Shown here one piece after another: positions 26,158-34,251 of a stretch of 64,000 bases of DNA. How positions within the stretch are numbered: the first letter of the stretch is position 1; each line of letters opens with the position of its first letter. Source of the stretch: G963720515 sp963720515 (GTDB taxonomy: Bacteria > Actinomycetota > Thermoleophilia > Gaiellales > Gaiellaceae); assembly GCA_963720515.1 (NCBI GenBank), contig OY970397.1:310001-374000 (forward strand), written 5' to 3'. The translations under genes and the position numbers were made by a program. Below the pieces are notes generated by a model. The model was given only the letters and a program-made list of their open reading frames with translations. It was not told where the DNA came from and made no database searches.

Positions 26158-26907
26158 ATGGCGCAGCGTCCCGCTAGTCCGAGACGGGCTGTCAGCGGCC
26201 TCTTTCTGACGTTCGTCCTCTCGTTCGTCAATCTCGTCGGCATCATCGTCACGCTGATCGCGCTGGGCGGCCTCGAGCCCTGGTCGCGCTGGCAGTTCAT
26301 CGGTGCTTTCGGCGTCCTCGAAGCAGCGTCCGGACTCGCGAATGTCATTTCGCCGAACATCTGGCGGCTCCCCGTCGCCCAGGTCCAAACGAGCGAACGG
26401 ACACAGATCGAGCTGGCCGGATCAACGTTGCTCATCCCGCATTGGGCGGCGCTGGCCCGCTTCGCAGCCGGGGCCGTATTGATGGCAGGCGCTGCCTGGC
26501 ACGAGGGTGTCGCGCCGGCTTCGCTGGCATTGGTTCCGTTCATCCTTGCGCTGGCGTGGCTCATCCTGGTGATCTCCGCAGTCTTCGCGCGGGTCGCCTT
26601 GATACGCCCCGAGTTCGACGTCGTCCAGGCCAACGTGCACTGGGGTGGGCGTCTCAGAGAGTTTCCTGCCGTGAGCCTGAGCGCCGTCCTGCTTCAGTTT
26701 CTGCTCAGCATCTCGACCGTCCCCGCGGCGAAGCTGCTCGACCCGACGGTCCTCTATCAGCCGGAACTTGCACCATCGCTCGAGGCGTTGCTCGCTGTGC
26801 TTGTCGCGTCGGCGATTTCCGGCATGCTCTTGTACCTGCTCTGGTCCGGCCGCATCGCGGGGACGGCGCGGGCGGAACAGCAACGGGAAGCTGAGGAGCA
26901 CGCCTGA
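26158..26907 (+). CDS. Integral membrane protein of unknown function
   Basis: 249 residues with about six hydrophobic segments (LFLTFVLSFVNLVGIIVTLIAL; WAALARFAAGAVLMAGAAW; LALVPFILALAWLILVISAVFA; LLAVLVASAISGMLLYLLW). No family motif is recognised. A purine-rich ribosome binding site (GGGAGAAAGGGA) precedes ATG 26158. GC content is lower than the flanking backbone, so the acquired region may extend past the right tRNA remnant to about 26.9 kb. Confidence 0.65.
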   Translation: MAQRPASPRRAVSGLFLTFVLSFVNLVGIIVTLIALGGLEPWSRWQFIGAFGVLEAASGLANVISPNIWRLPVAQVQTSERTQIELAGSTLLIPHWAALARFAAGAVLMAGAAWHEGVAPASLALVPFILALAWLILVISAVFARVALIRPEFDVVQANVHWGGRLREFPAVSLSAVLLQFLLSISTVPAAKLLDPTVLYQPELAPSLEALLAVLVASAISGMLLYLLWSGRIAGTARAEQQREAEEHA

Positions 26908-27018
26908 GGGTGGCTACCGCCCGGTCGTCCCCGGCGGGACGCTCTTGACGAGTTGCCGCCTCTCGACCACAGTGCGTCAATACCCCTTTCGGGGGACAAC
27001 TGCGGCGAGGGGAGAGCA

Positions 27019-27204
27019 ATGCACCACCAGGAGGAGTTCCTGTGGGCGGGCCTGCGCGGACGCCTGGAGAGAACGGGCAAGGTGCGCCCGCGCACGATCA
27101 GGCGGGAGACGGTCGGCTGGCAACCGGAGCGGCGCCCGGAGGTGTCCTCCCATTCGGCGCAGCCCGCGCTCCAGGTCGCCCAGCCGGGCGCGCGTTCGGC
27201 CTAG
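27019..27204 (+). CDS. Possible small hypothetical protein
   Basis: 61 residues (MHHQEEFLWAGLRGRLERTG...), basic and with no domain. A GGGGAGAG ribosome-binding-like sequence precedes ATG 27019, the main support. Composition is less convincing than that of neighbours, and it may be non-coding. Confidence 0.3.
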   Translation: MHHQEEFLWAGLRGRLERTGKVRPRTIRRETVGWQPERRPEVSSHSAQPALQVAQPGARSA

Positions 27205-27273
27205 GCGCCCCGCGAGCGGACGGGCCGTGAGCCGCCTCGCCGTTTCTGCCCGAAATGCGAGGATGAGGGCCCG

Positions 27274-27681
27274 ATGCAGATCACGAGGAACGGCATCGAG
27301 ACCGCGCCCGGCCCGGGCGAGTGGTTCACGGGCACGGTCTTCATCGACGCGGTGGCGGCGCCGTCGGACGGGTCGCGCCTGAGCGCGAGCAGCGTCCACT
27401 TCACGCCGGGCGCGCGCACCGCCTGGCACACGCATCCGAACGGCCAGACGATCTACGTCCTCGAAGGCGTGGGCCTCGCCCAGCGGCGCGGCGGCCCGGC
27501 GGAGGTCATCCGCCCGGGCGACCGCGTGTTCTTCGAGCCGGGAGAGGAGCACTGGCACGGTGCCACGGCGACCCGGTTCATGACCCACCTCGCCATGCTC
27601 GAGGTCGGCGACGATGGGAACCCCGCGACATGGGGCGACCACGTCACCGACGAGGAGTACGCGGCCGCGGCGGAGAGCTGA
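27274..27681 (+). CDS. Cupin-domain protein, quercetinase/mandelonitrile lyase-like
   Basis: 135 residues. Cupin motif 1 is VHFTPGARTAWHTHPNGQTIYVLEG, with two His and Gln-type metal ligands; motif 2 is IRPGDRVFFEPGEEHWHGAT, with a further His. The short length and the HTHPxGQ sequence resemble cupins related to (R)-mandelonitrile lyase and carboxymuconolactone-associated proteins. Function is uncertain. The alcohol dehydrogenase gene begins 1 bp after its stop, so they form an operon. Confidence 0.82.
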   Translation: MQITRNGIETAPGPGEWFTGTVFIDAVAAPSDGSRLSASSVHFTPGARTAWHTHPNGQTIYVLEGVGLAQRRGGPAEVIRPGDRVFFEPGEEHWHGATATRFMTHLAMLEVGDDGNPATWGDHVTDEEYAAAAES

Positions 27682-27682
27682 G

Positions 27683-28720
27683 ATGCGCGCGACCGTCATG
27701 TACGGGGCCGGCGACGTTCGCGTCGAGACCGTCCCCGACGCCCGACTCGTCGAGCCGACCGACGCCCTCGTCGCGGTCACGCGCTCCGCGATCTGCGGCA
27801 GCGACCTCTGGCCGTACAAGTCGATGGAGCCGAGCGAGACCGGCCGGCGCATGGGGCACGAGTTCATCGGCGTCGTCGAGGCGGTCGGCGCCGACGTCCG
27901 TACGCTCGAGGCCGGTGACCTCGTCGTCACGCCGTTCGTGTGGTCCGACGGAACCTGCGTCTTGTGCCGGGAGGGACTGCAGCCCTCGTGCCTCCACGGA
28001 GGCAGGTACGGCATGGACGGCGTCGACGGCGGACAGGGCGAGGCAGTGCGGGTCCCTCAGGCCGACGGCACCCTCGTCGCCTTGCCGGTCGACAGAGACG
28101 ACGCCTTGATGCCGTCGCTGCTCACGCTCTCGGACGTGATGGCGACGGGTCACCATGCGGCCCTCTGCGGCGAGGTCGGGCCGGGCAAGACCGTCGCCGT
28201 CGTCGGTGACGGAGCCGTCGGCCTGTGCGCCGTGATCGCGTCTCGCCGTCTGGGCGCCGAGCGGATCGTCATCCTCGGCCGGCATCCAGACCGCATCGCG
28301 CTCGCAAAGGAGTTCGGCGCCACGGACGTCGTCAGCGAGCGGGGCGACGAGGCGGTCGAGCGCGTCCGCGAGCTCACCGACGGCCTCGGCGCGCAGTCCG
28401 TCCTCGAGTGCGTCGGCCTCGAGCAGTCGACCGTCACGGCGCTCCGCACCGTCCGCCCGGGCGGCGCCGTCGGCCGCGTGGGCGTGCCGCAGGACGAGTC
28501 GCTGCCGGAGGCGACATCGGCGTTCTTCGACAACGTCACCATCGCGGGCGGCCCCGCGCCGGCCCGCGCCTACATCGAGGAGCTGCTGCCCGACGTCCTC
28601 GAAGGGAGGATCGAGCCCGGTCGGGTCTTCGACCGCGTCGGCCGCCTCGACGACGTGCCCGACGGCTACCGCGCCATGGACGACCGCGAGGCTATCAAGG
28701 TCATGATCGAGCTCCCATGA
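27683..28720 (+). CDS. Zinc-dependent alcohol dehydrogenase (MDR family)
   Basis: 345 residues. Catalytic zinc ligands are in AICGSD (C38) and GHEF (H59, E60). The structural-zinc lobe has C92, C95 and C103 only, one fewer than the usual four. The NAD(P) Rossmann motif VVGDGAVGLCAV is near residue 174. This matches the subgroup annotated as IMP dehydrogenase/threonine-dehydrogenase-like ADH with a GTCVLCREGLQPSC signature. Second gene of a cupin-ADH-small protein operon, with four-base ATGA overlap to the next gene. Confidence 0.88.
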   Translation: MRATVMYGAGDVRVETVPDARLVEPTDALVAVTRSAICGSDLWPYKSMEPSETGRRMGHEFIGVVEAVGADVRTLEAGDLVVTPFVWSDGTCVLCREGLQPSCLHGGRYGMDGVDGGQGEAVRVPQADGTLVALPVDRDDALMPSLLTLSDVMATGHHAALCGEVGPGKTVAVVGDGAVGLCAVIASRRLGAERIVILGRHPDRIALAKEFGATDVVSERGDEAVERVRELTDGLGAQSVLECVGLEQSTVTALRTVRPGGAVGRVGVPQDESLPEATSAFFDNVTIAGGPAPARAYIEELLPDVLEGRIEPGRVFDRVGRLDDVPDGYRAMDDREAIKVMIELP

Positions 28721-28905
28721 AGCACCGGCTGACGAACGACGGGGCGCGGAAGCGGGCCGAGAAGGAGCGCGCTGCGGGCCTCGATCCCGAGGACGACGCA
28801 TCGCGCTGGCTCGACGAGCACGACCCCAAGCCCGCGCCGAAGCCGAAGAAGTTCAAGTCGAAGGAGCTCCACCGCTGGCGGCAGCGGCAGCAGCGCGATA
28901 GCTAG
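28717..28905 (+). CDS. Small basic hypothetical protein
   Basis: 62 residues, highly charged (MKHRLTNDGARKRAEKERAAG ... KKFKSKELHRWRQRQ). The start overlaps the alcohol dehydrogenase stop as ATGA, so it is translationally coupled. A broken paralogue lies at 25711-25887, with the C-terminal block identical in protein and nearly identical in DNA. Conservation of the lysine/arginine-rich C-terminus suggests nucleic-acid or ribosome binding, but this is inference. Confidence 0.7.
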   Translation: MKHRLTNDGARKRAEKERAAGLDPEDDASRWLDEHDPKPAPKPKKFKSKELHRWRQRQQRDS

Positions 28906-28931
28906 CCACCGGATCCGTCAGGATCCGCGCC

Positions 28932-30149
28932 GTGATCGAGCTGGTCGTCTTCGGCGCCGTGCTAGTCGGCTACACGCTCGTTTCCGGGCGCCTCGACGGG
29001 ACGCCGCTCACCGCGCCCATGGTCTTCACCGGGGCCGGGATCGTCGTCGCGCTCGCCGGCGGGTCGGTGGGTGTCGACGTCGCGGAGTCCGGCGGCACGG
29101 TGCATGTGACGGAGACCGGGAAGCACCTAGCCGAGGTCGCTCTCGTTCTGCTCCTCTTCACCGGCGCGGCGCGGATCGACGTCCGGTCGCTCGGCGAGAA
29201 GCCGCGCCTGCCGCTGCGCCTGCTCGCGATCGGGCTGCCGCTGACCATCGCGCTCGGGAGCCTCGTCGCGCTCGTCCTCTTCGACGAGCTCGACTTCTGG
29301 GAGGCGTGCATCCTCGGGGCGGTCCTCGCGCCGACCGACGCGGCGCTCGGCCAAGTGGTCGTGTCGAGCCCGAAGCTGCCCGTGCGGCTACGCGAGACGC
29401 TCGACGTCGAGGCCGGCCTGAACGACGGCCTCACCGTGCCCTTCTTCACCGTGTTCGCCGCGGTCGCGGTGGACAAGGAGCTCGGCAACGCGCCGCTCGC
29501 GCGGGCGATCGTCGAAAAGCTCGGCTACGGCGCGCTCATCGGCGCGGGGATCGGCGTTGCCGGCGGCATCCTCCTTCGTGAGGCCTCGAAGCGCGGCTGG
29601 TCCGCGCCCGCGTTCGAGCAGCTCGCGCTCCTCGCGATCGCCCTCCTCGCGTGGTGGGTCGCCGAGGATGCGGGCGGCAGCGGGCTCATCGCCGCGTTCG
29701 TCGGCGGCATGGCGCTCGGCGCCGTCGCGCGCGGAGTGGCCGAGCGCGTGAGCGACTTCACCGCGGACTTCGGCCAGCTCCTCAGCCTGCTCGTCTTCTA
29801 CGCCCTCGGCATCACGGCCGTCGAGCTCGCCGACCGCATCACCTGGGAGATGGCCGTCTACACGTCGCTCTCGCTCACCGTGATCCGGATGCTCCCGGTC
29901 GCGCTGGCGCTCGTCCGCGCCGAGCAGCGGCCCTGGACGGTCGCCTACGTCGGCTGGTTCGGCCCGCGCGGACTCGCGTCCATCCTGCTCGCGCTCATCC
30001 TGCTCCTCGAGTACCCGGGCCTGCCCCGCGGCGGGACGATCTTCGTGGCGGTCGTCGTCGCCGTCGTGGCGAGCGTTTTCCTCCATGGGGTCACCGCGGC
30101 CCCGCTCACCGACCGCTACGCGCGGACGCTCAGCGCCGACGAGCGCTGA
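28932..30149 (+). CDS. Cation:proton antiporter (CPA1-like)
   Basis: 405 residues with about 12 hydrophobic segments. Core transporter motifs are APTDAALGQVVV (near 137-148) and DVEAGLNDGLTVPFF (near 157-171), where Asn-Asp supplies the ion-binding carboxylate, and GWFGPRGLASILLALI. The ND motif indicates an electroneutral Na+ or K+/H+ exchanger in the inner membrane. Its 3' end overlaps the convergent glycosyltransferase gene by 20 bp. Confidence 0.88.
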   Translation: MIELVVFGAVLVGYTLVSGRLDGTPLTAPMVFTGAGIVVALAGGSVGVDVAESGGTVHVTETGKHLAEVALVLLLFTGAARIDVRSLGEKPRLPLRLLAIGLPLTIALGSLVALVLFDELDFWEACILGAVLAPTDAALGQVVVSSPKLPVRLRETLDVEAGLNDGLTVPFFTVFAAVAVDKELGNAPLARAIVEKLGYGALIGAGIGVAGGILLREASKRGWSAPAFEQLALLAIALLAWWVAEDAGGSGLIAAFVGGMALGAVARGVAERVSDFTADFGQLLSLLVFYALGITAVELADRITWEMAVYTSLSLTVIRMLPVALALVRAEQRPWTVAYVGWFGPRGLASILLALILLLEYPGLPRGGTIFVAVVVAVVASVFLHGVTAAPLTDRYARTLSADER

Positions 30150-30849
30150 CGAGCTTCGCGACGACGAGCGCGCCGGCGACGGTCAGGACGACCTTCGCGG
30201 CCTTCGACCCGCGCAGCTTCGACTCGCCGCTCGCCCGCTGCGCCATGTTCACGGGGACTTCGGCCAGCCGAAGTCCTGCATCCGTGATTCGGATGAGGGC
30301 CTCGACTTCGGGTGCTTCCGTGGTGAACGGCTTCGCGAGCAGCGGCAGCGCCTTCGCGTTCACCGCCCAGAGGCCGCTCGTCGCGTCTGCGAAGGGCTGG
30401 CCGAGGACGACGCCCATCGAGCGCCGCAGCACGGCCGTGCCGAAGCGTCGCGTGTTGCTCGGCTTGTAGCGGTACGGCGCGTACCCATCCCCGGAGACGA
30501 AGCGGGAGCCCACAGCAACGTCGCATCCGCCGCTTTGCACCAGCGTGAGGAGCCGCCGGAGCTCGGCGGAGGGGTGCTGGCCGTCAGCGTCCACGCGTCC
30601 GCAGAAGGCGACGCCGCGCTCGAGTGCGGCCGCGTACCCGGCGGCGATCCCGGCAGTCAGGCCGCGGTTCTCACCGAAGGAGAGGACGTCCGCGCCGTGC
30701 TCGCGCGCGACGTCCGCGGTCCGGTCGGTCGAGCCGTCGTCCACGACGAGCACGTCCGCGTCGGGCAGCTCGGCCTTCAGGTCGTCAAGGACCGCGGGCA
30801 GGTTCGCCTCTTCGTTCCAGGCCGGGATGAAGACGAGCGTCGCGCTCAC
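30130..30849 (-). CDS. Glycosyltransferase family 2 (dolichol-phosphate mannosyltransferase-like)
   Basis: 239 residues. FIPAWNEEANLPAVL, VVDDGSTDRTADVA, the DXD motif RVDADGQHP (D87, D89), GSRFVSGDG and FADATSGLWAVNAKAL are typical of GT2 polyprenol-phosphate sugar transferases. The C-terminal GALVVAKLVSARRR is a short hydrophobic/basic tail that may associate with the membrane. It likely transfers a hexose from a nucleotide sugar to polyprenyl phosphate for surface glycan assembly. Confidence 0.85.
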   Translation of the reverse strand: MSATLVFIPAWNEEANLPAVLDDLKAELPDADVLVVDDGSTDRTADVAREHGADVLSFGENRGLTAGIAAGYAAALERGVAFCGRVDADGQHPSAELRRLLTLVQSGGCDVAVGSRFVSGDGYAPYRYKPSNTRRFGTAVLRRSMGVVLGQPFADATSGLWAVNAKALPLLAKPFTTEAPEVEALIRITDAGLRLAEVPVNMAQRASGESKLRGSKAAKVVLTVAGALVVAKLVSARRR

Positions 30850-30864
30850 CGGGTGAGCGTACGC

Positions 30865-31060
30865 CTCGGGGGCCGCACCTCGCGGCCCCCAAGGGTCCCA
30901 CCAGAGAGCGGGACCCCGGCGAACCGAGGTCCCTGCACCGGCCGGGCAACGAGCCCCGGGACAAGGCGGCGCCAGCCGATGCGGTGGAAGTTTTCGGCAG
31001 GTTCGTCAAAATCCCTGCCTAGGCACGCGTGCGCTCGTCGCGCCGCCCCTGCGGCGGTAC
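30865..31060. other. Structured intergenic region
   Basis: No ORF is convincing here. Strong stems include GGGGCCGC/GCGGCCCC (about 30870-30890) and GGGTCCC/GGGACCC (about 30892-30917), followed by GC-rich complementary segments. It could form the 5' leader of the leftward glycosyltransferase mRNA or a non-coding RNA. I could not match it to a known riboswitch. Confidence 0.3.
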
Positions 31061-31072
31061 GATGCCCGTCCC

Positions 31073-31143
31073 GGCGCGGTGGCCGAGTGGCTAGGCAGAG
31101 GCCTGCAAAGCCTCGTACACCGGTTCGAGTCCGGTCCGCGCCT
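31073..31143 (+). tRNA. trnC: tRNA-Cys (GCA anticodon)
   Basis: 71 nt. The acceptor GGCGCGG pairs with CCGCGCC, the anticodon stem GAGGC/GCCTC carries the loop CTGCAAA giving GCA, the T arm is CCGG-type with TTCGAGT, and the discriminator is U, the tRNA-Cys identity base. CCA is not encoded. Confidence 0.95.
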
Positions 31144-31149
31144 TCGGGT

Positions 31150-31737
31150 TCATCTGCGGCGCTGGAGTGGGATCACGAACTTGTGCGCCGTGTGTGTCTC
31201 GCTCCAGCGCACGACCTTCACGTCCTTGAGACCGGCGGCTCGGCCGGCTTCGAGGACCTGCGCCTCGCGCGGTTGCGCGCGTCCCTTCGGTGCGACGATC
31301 CAGAGCGCGCCGTCGCCCTCGAGCGCCGCGGCCAGCCCGGCGACCTCTTCGAGATCGGCGAGCGCGTTCGTGCCGAGGAAGACCGTGTGCGCGTCCGCCG
31401 GCTCGACGCGGTCGGGGAAGAGGTCGACCTCCGGCCCGACGTCGCCCACGACCGCCACAGTCTGCCCGGCTTTCACCCCGAGCTTGTCCGCGAGCGTCTT
31501 CGGGTTGCGGATCCGCTCCGCCCAGCGCGCCGCCTTCTCGCCGAGGTCGAACGTCGCGTGCTCGCCGTCCCACTCGACCGAGAGCACACCGTCGTCCGCC
31601 TCCACCGACGAGACGGCGCGGAACGGCACGCACAGCCGCGTGTCTCCGCGGAAGACCAACTCGTCGGTCTCGAGCTGCGCCCGGCCCTCGGCGACCTGGC
31701 CGCCGTAGCGGAGCGTGGCGCGCGCCTCGTCGCCCAT
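31150..31737 (-). CDS. DUF3052-like protein with N-terminal beta domain
   Basis: 195 residues. Residues about 5-75 form a beta-rich, PH-like domain (ATLRYGGQVAEGRAQLETDEL). The C-terminal part (LADKLGVKAGQTVAVVGDVGP ... GALWIVAPKGRAQPREAQV ... KFVIPLQRR) matches the actinobacterial DUF3052 family, of unknown function. It ends 6 bp from tRNA-Cys in convergent orientation and starts 44 bp from a divergent membrane protein gene. Confidence 0.7.
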   Translation of the reverse strand: MGDEARATLRYGGQVAEGRAQLETDELVFRGDTRLCVPFRAVSSVEADDGVLSVEWDGEHATFDLGEKAARWAERIRNPKTLADKLGVKAGQTVAVVGDVGPEVDLFPDRVEPADAHTVFLGTNALADLEEVAGLAAALEGDGALWIVAPKGRAQPREAQVLEAGRAAGLKDVKVVRWSETHTAHKFVIPLQRRR

Positions 31738-31781
31738 TCGAGCGACTGTAACGCGGCGCAGGCCAGCCGATATGGAATCCA

Positions 31782-32144
31782 ATGCCGCGCATGCCCGAGG
31801 TTGTCGCGCTGTTCTTCGTCTGCGTCGGGCTCGCGCTTCTCGTCGAGGGGCTCGCGGACGCGACGCCGCTCGTCTTCTTCGGAACCGAGCAGGAGCGCGC
31901 GCTTGTCGAGCGCGGGGAGGACATGCTGATCGTCGCCGCGTCCATGCTGGGCGCCGCGGGCGGGTTGCTCGGCGCCTTTCACCGGCGGATCGCGGCGTTC
32001 GTGGTGGCCGCGCCGGGGATCGTGTGCATTGCGCTAGCCAATGCCGCGCCGGACACCGCCGCCGCCTGGCTCGCGTTCCTCGTGCTCGCGCCGGCGTGCT
32101 TCGGCGCCGCGCTCGGGGTCTGCTTCTCGCCCCGCCGCGCCTAG
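31782..32144 (+). CDS. Small membrane protein of unknown function
   Basis: 120 residues with about four hydrophobic segments (VVALFFVCVGLALLVEGLAD; MLIVAASMLGAAGGLLGAF; IAAFVVAAPGIVCIALANAA; WLAFLVLAPACFGAALGVCF). No domain is recognised. Its stop overlaps the end of the convergent Cys-rich protein gene by 4 bp. Confidence 0.65.
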   Translation: MPRMPEVVALFFVCVGLALLVEGLADATPLVFFGTEQERALVERGEDMLIVAASMLGAAGGLLGAFHRRIAAFVVAAPGIVCIALANAAPDTAAAWLAFLVLAPACFGAALGVCFSPRRA

Positions 32145-32356
32145 GCCGCGTGCGCGCGGTCGGCGCCGAGTGCGACCGGCTGGGAGTCGCGCCGCTCGGA
32201 CTCGCCGACCCAGCGGGCCGCGGCGCTCGCGCGAGGATGTCCCAGGTGGTACGCGCAGAGCTCGTAGCGCTCGCCGTCCGCCACGGTCGCCTGCGCGGTC
32301 GCCGGCCGGTCGCACCGGCGGCTCTCGGTCAGGTACATGCCCTCGCAGCGTCCCAT
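32141..32356 (-). CDS. Small Cys/His protein, paralogue A
   Basis: 71 residues. M-G-R-C-E ... RRCDRP ... YELCAYHLGHPR gives three Cys and a His that could form a zinc knuckle. The protein at 32434-32673 has the same spacing, so these are tandem paralogues. ATG 32356 was chosen because the paralogy begins exactly there; the longer upstream frame is low-complexity. Confidence 0.6.
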   Translation of the reverse strand: MGRCEGMYLTESRRCDRPATAQATVADGERYELCAYHLGHPRASAAARWVGESERRDSQPVALGADRAHAA

Positions 32357-32433
32357 CGGTCTCTCTATCGGGCGCACGGCGGCGCCTGTCCATCCTCGTT
32401 TCGAGGGACGGAGCGAAAGCCCTTGGCGGCGGG

Positions 32434-32673
32434 CTACTTGGCCCAGGCGAACGGCGCGACCTGCGGGACTGACGACTTGACCTCGACCGCCTCCGTCTGG
32501 CGGAGGGCGGTGTGGCCGTGCCAGTGCGCGACCTCCGTCGTCCAGACCTTGGCCCCGTGCGCGTGCGACTTGCAGACGCAGTAGAGCTCGTGGTCCGAGG
32601 CGACGAGCTGGCGCGTTCCCTCGAAGGTACAACGGCTGTTCGCGAGCCTGTAATAGGCGTCACAACGCGGCAT
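32434..32673 (-). CDS. Small Cys/His protein, paralogue B
   Basis: 79 residues (MPRCDAYYRLANSRCTFEG ... YCVCKSHAHG). The Cys positions, Gln, Val, Asp and the closing Cys-x2-His match paralogue A downstream. The C-terminal half (VAHWHGHTALRQTEAVEVKS) is distinct. Both likely bind zinc, perhaps as RNA- or DNA-binding modules; this is inference. ATG 32673 matches paralogue A's start. Confidence 0.6.
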   Translation of the reverse strand: MPRCDAYYRLANSRCTFEGTRQLVASDHELYCVCKSHAHGAKVWTTEVAHWHGHTALRQTEAVEVKSSVPQVAPFAWAK

Positions 32674-32745
32674 GGTCCAATTGTCGGGCCCGGAAACCGC
32701 GAGGACGATGCCCCCAAGGGGTGACACGCGCTAGCCTGCGCGCCC

Positions 32746-33605
32746 GTGACCGCGAAGCTGATCGACGGAAAGGCCCATGCCGCCGAGGTGCGCGCCGAGG
32801 TGAAGCGCGAGGTGGCCGAGCTGGGCCGCCCCGTCGGCCTCGCGACCGTGCTCGTCGGCGACGACGAGGCCTCGGCGATCTACGTCCGGATGAAGCGCGC
32901 GGCGTGCGAGGAGGTCGGAATCGAGTCGATCCACCACGAGCCGCCCGCGACGATCTCCGAGGACGACCTGCTCGCGCTCGTCGCCGATCTGAACGCCGAC
33001 GAGCGCGTCACCGGGATCCTCGTGCAGCTTCCGCTGCCGGATCCGATCGACGAGGGCAAGGTCATCGCCTCGGTAGCGCCGGTCAAGGACGTGGACGGCT
33101 TCCACCCGTTCAACGCGGGCCTGCTCTTCCAGGGGACGCCGACGCTGACCGCGGCGACGCCGACCGGGATCATGGAGCTCCTGCGTGCGTACGAGGTCGA
33201 GCTGAAGGGCGCGCACGCCGTGGTCGTCGGCCGCTCCAACATCGTCGGGAAGCCGGTCGCGCTCATGCTCCTCGCCGAGCACGCGACGGTGACCATCGCC
33301 CACAGCCGGACGCGGGATCTCGGCGCAATGACGCGCGAGGCGGACGTGCTCGTCGCCGCGGTCGGGCCGCGCGGGTGTCATCACGGCCGACATGGTGAAG
33401 CCGGGCGCGACCGTGATCGACGTCGGGATCAACCGCACCGAGGTCCGGCGTCGTGGGCGACGTGGACGCGAGTGTGGCCGAGGTCGCGGGGCTGCTCACG
33501 CCGGTGCCGGGCGGCGTCGGGCCGATGACGATCGCCGCACTTCTTCGCAACACCGTGAAGGCCGCGCGCTACCAGGCCGGGGTGCTTGCCTTTCCCCCGG
33601 GATAG
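32746..33605 (+). CDS. folD: Bifunctional FolD: methylenetetrahydrofolate dehydrogenase/cyclohydrolase (frameshifted twice)
   Basis: Produces 10-formyl-THF from 5,10-methylene-THF for purine and fMet synthesis. Active-site YVRMK (Y46, K50), QLPLP and PVKDVDGFHP are clear, as is the NADP site VVVGRSNIVGKPVA. Reading continues only if one extra base is removed in the GGG near 33364 and another near 33451; this restores VGRAGVITADM and TESGVVGDVD, then LLTPVPGGVGPMT and the stop at 33603-33605. An essential one-carbon enzyme with two +1 breaks is almost certainly a sequence error. Confidence 0.88.
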
Positions 33606-33682
33606 CCGCTACATTCCGACCGGTTACACCCTGGCGACGGGCCGATTCTCGGGTCTGTCGCTCGTTTGTGAAGGAGGAAGTG

Positions 33683-33886
33683 TTGGCAGAGGGCACCGTC
33701 AAGTGGTTCTCGAACGAGAAGGGCTACGGCTTCATCTCTCGTGACGGCGAGGACGACGTCTTCGTCCACCATTCGAAGATCGAGATGGACGGGTACCGCT
33801 CGCTCCAGGAGGGGCAGCGCGTCTCGTTCGAGGTCGAGCAGGGCCCCAAGGGGCTTCAGGCGACCAACGTCCAGATGGCGCAGTAG
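33683..33886 (+). CDS. cspA: Cold-shock domain protein CspA-like
   Basis: 67 residues. RNP1 KGYGFIS and RNP2 DVFVHHS are intact, as is the family opening AEGTVKWFSNEKG. The start is TTG 33683, giving M-A-E-G-T-V-K-W-F exactly as in relatives, with a strong AAGGAGGA ribosome binding site 5 nt upstream; GTG 33680 would place the start too close. Single-stranded RNA/DNA-binding chaperone. Likely monocistronic, given the terminator that follows. Confidence 0.93.
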   Translation: MAEGTVKWFSNEKGYGFISRDGEDDVFVHHSKIEMDGYRSLQEGQRVSFEVEQGPKGLQATNVQMAQ

Positions 33887-33909
33887 GCCGGACCGACTTC
33901 GTGACTCTT

Positions 33910-33938
33910 GACGGGCCCCGGCACAACCGGGGCCCGTC
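33910..33938 (+). terminator. Terminator after cspA
   Basis: GACGGGCCCCGG / CCGGGGCCCGTC, a 12-bp perfect stem with a CACAA loop, followed by GTTCTT. It separates cspA from gatCAB. Confidence 0.85.
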
Positions 33939-33966
33939 GTTCTTAAATTGACGACGGGAGTTCCAG

Positions 33967-34251
33967 ATGGCGATCACACGTGAGGATGTGCTGCACGTCG
34001 CGCGGCTGGCGCGGCTCGAGATCCCCGAGGAGGACGTCGAGACCGTGCAGGCGCAGCTCGGCGCGATCCTCGACGCGGTCGGCAAGGTCTCCGAGCTCGA
34101 CCTCTCGGACGTCGAGCCGACCTCGCACCCGCTCGACATCGTGAACGTCTGGGCCGAGGACGAGCCGCGACCGTGCCTGTCGCGCGAGGACGCGCTCGCC
34201 AACGCTCCCGATCCCGAGGACGGCCAGTTCCGCGTGCCGGCGGTTGGATGA
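33967..34251 (+). CDS. gatC: Asp-tRNA(Asn)/Glu-tRNA(Gln) amidotransferase subunit C
   Basis: 94 residues, full length for GatC. TREDVLHVARLARLEI and LGAILDAVGKVSELD plus PLDIVNVWAEDEPRPCLSRE are characteristic. It wraps around the GatA-GatB interface in the amidotransferase that makes Gln-tRNA(Gln) and/or Asn-tRNA(Asn). The stop overlaps the gatA start by four bases. Confidence 0.93.
   Translation: MAITREDVLHVARLARLEIPEEDVETVQAQLGAILDAVGKVSELDLSDVEPTSHPLDIVNVWAEDEPRPCLSREDALANAPDPEDGQFRVPAVG

Noticed and set aside
30865..31060. A ydaO (cyclic di-AMP) riboswitch
   Set aside because: GC-rich stems and an ACCGAGG-like stretch were suggestive, but the conserved core segments were not found.
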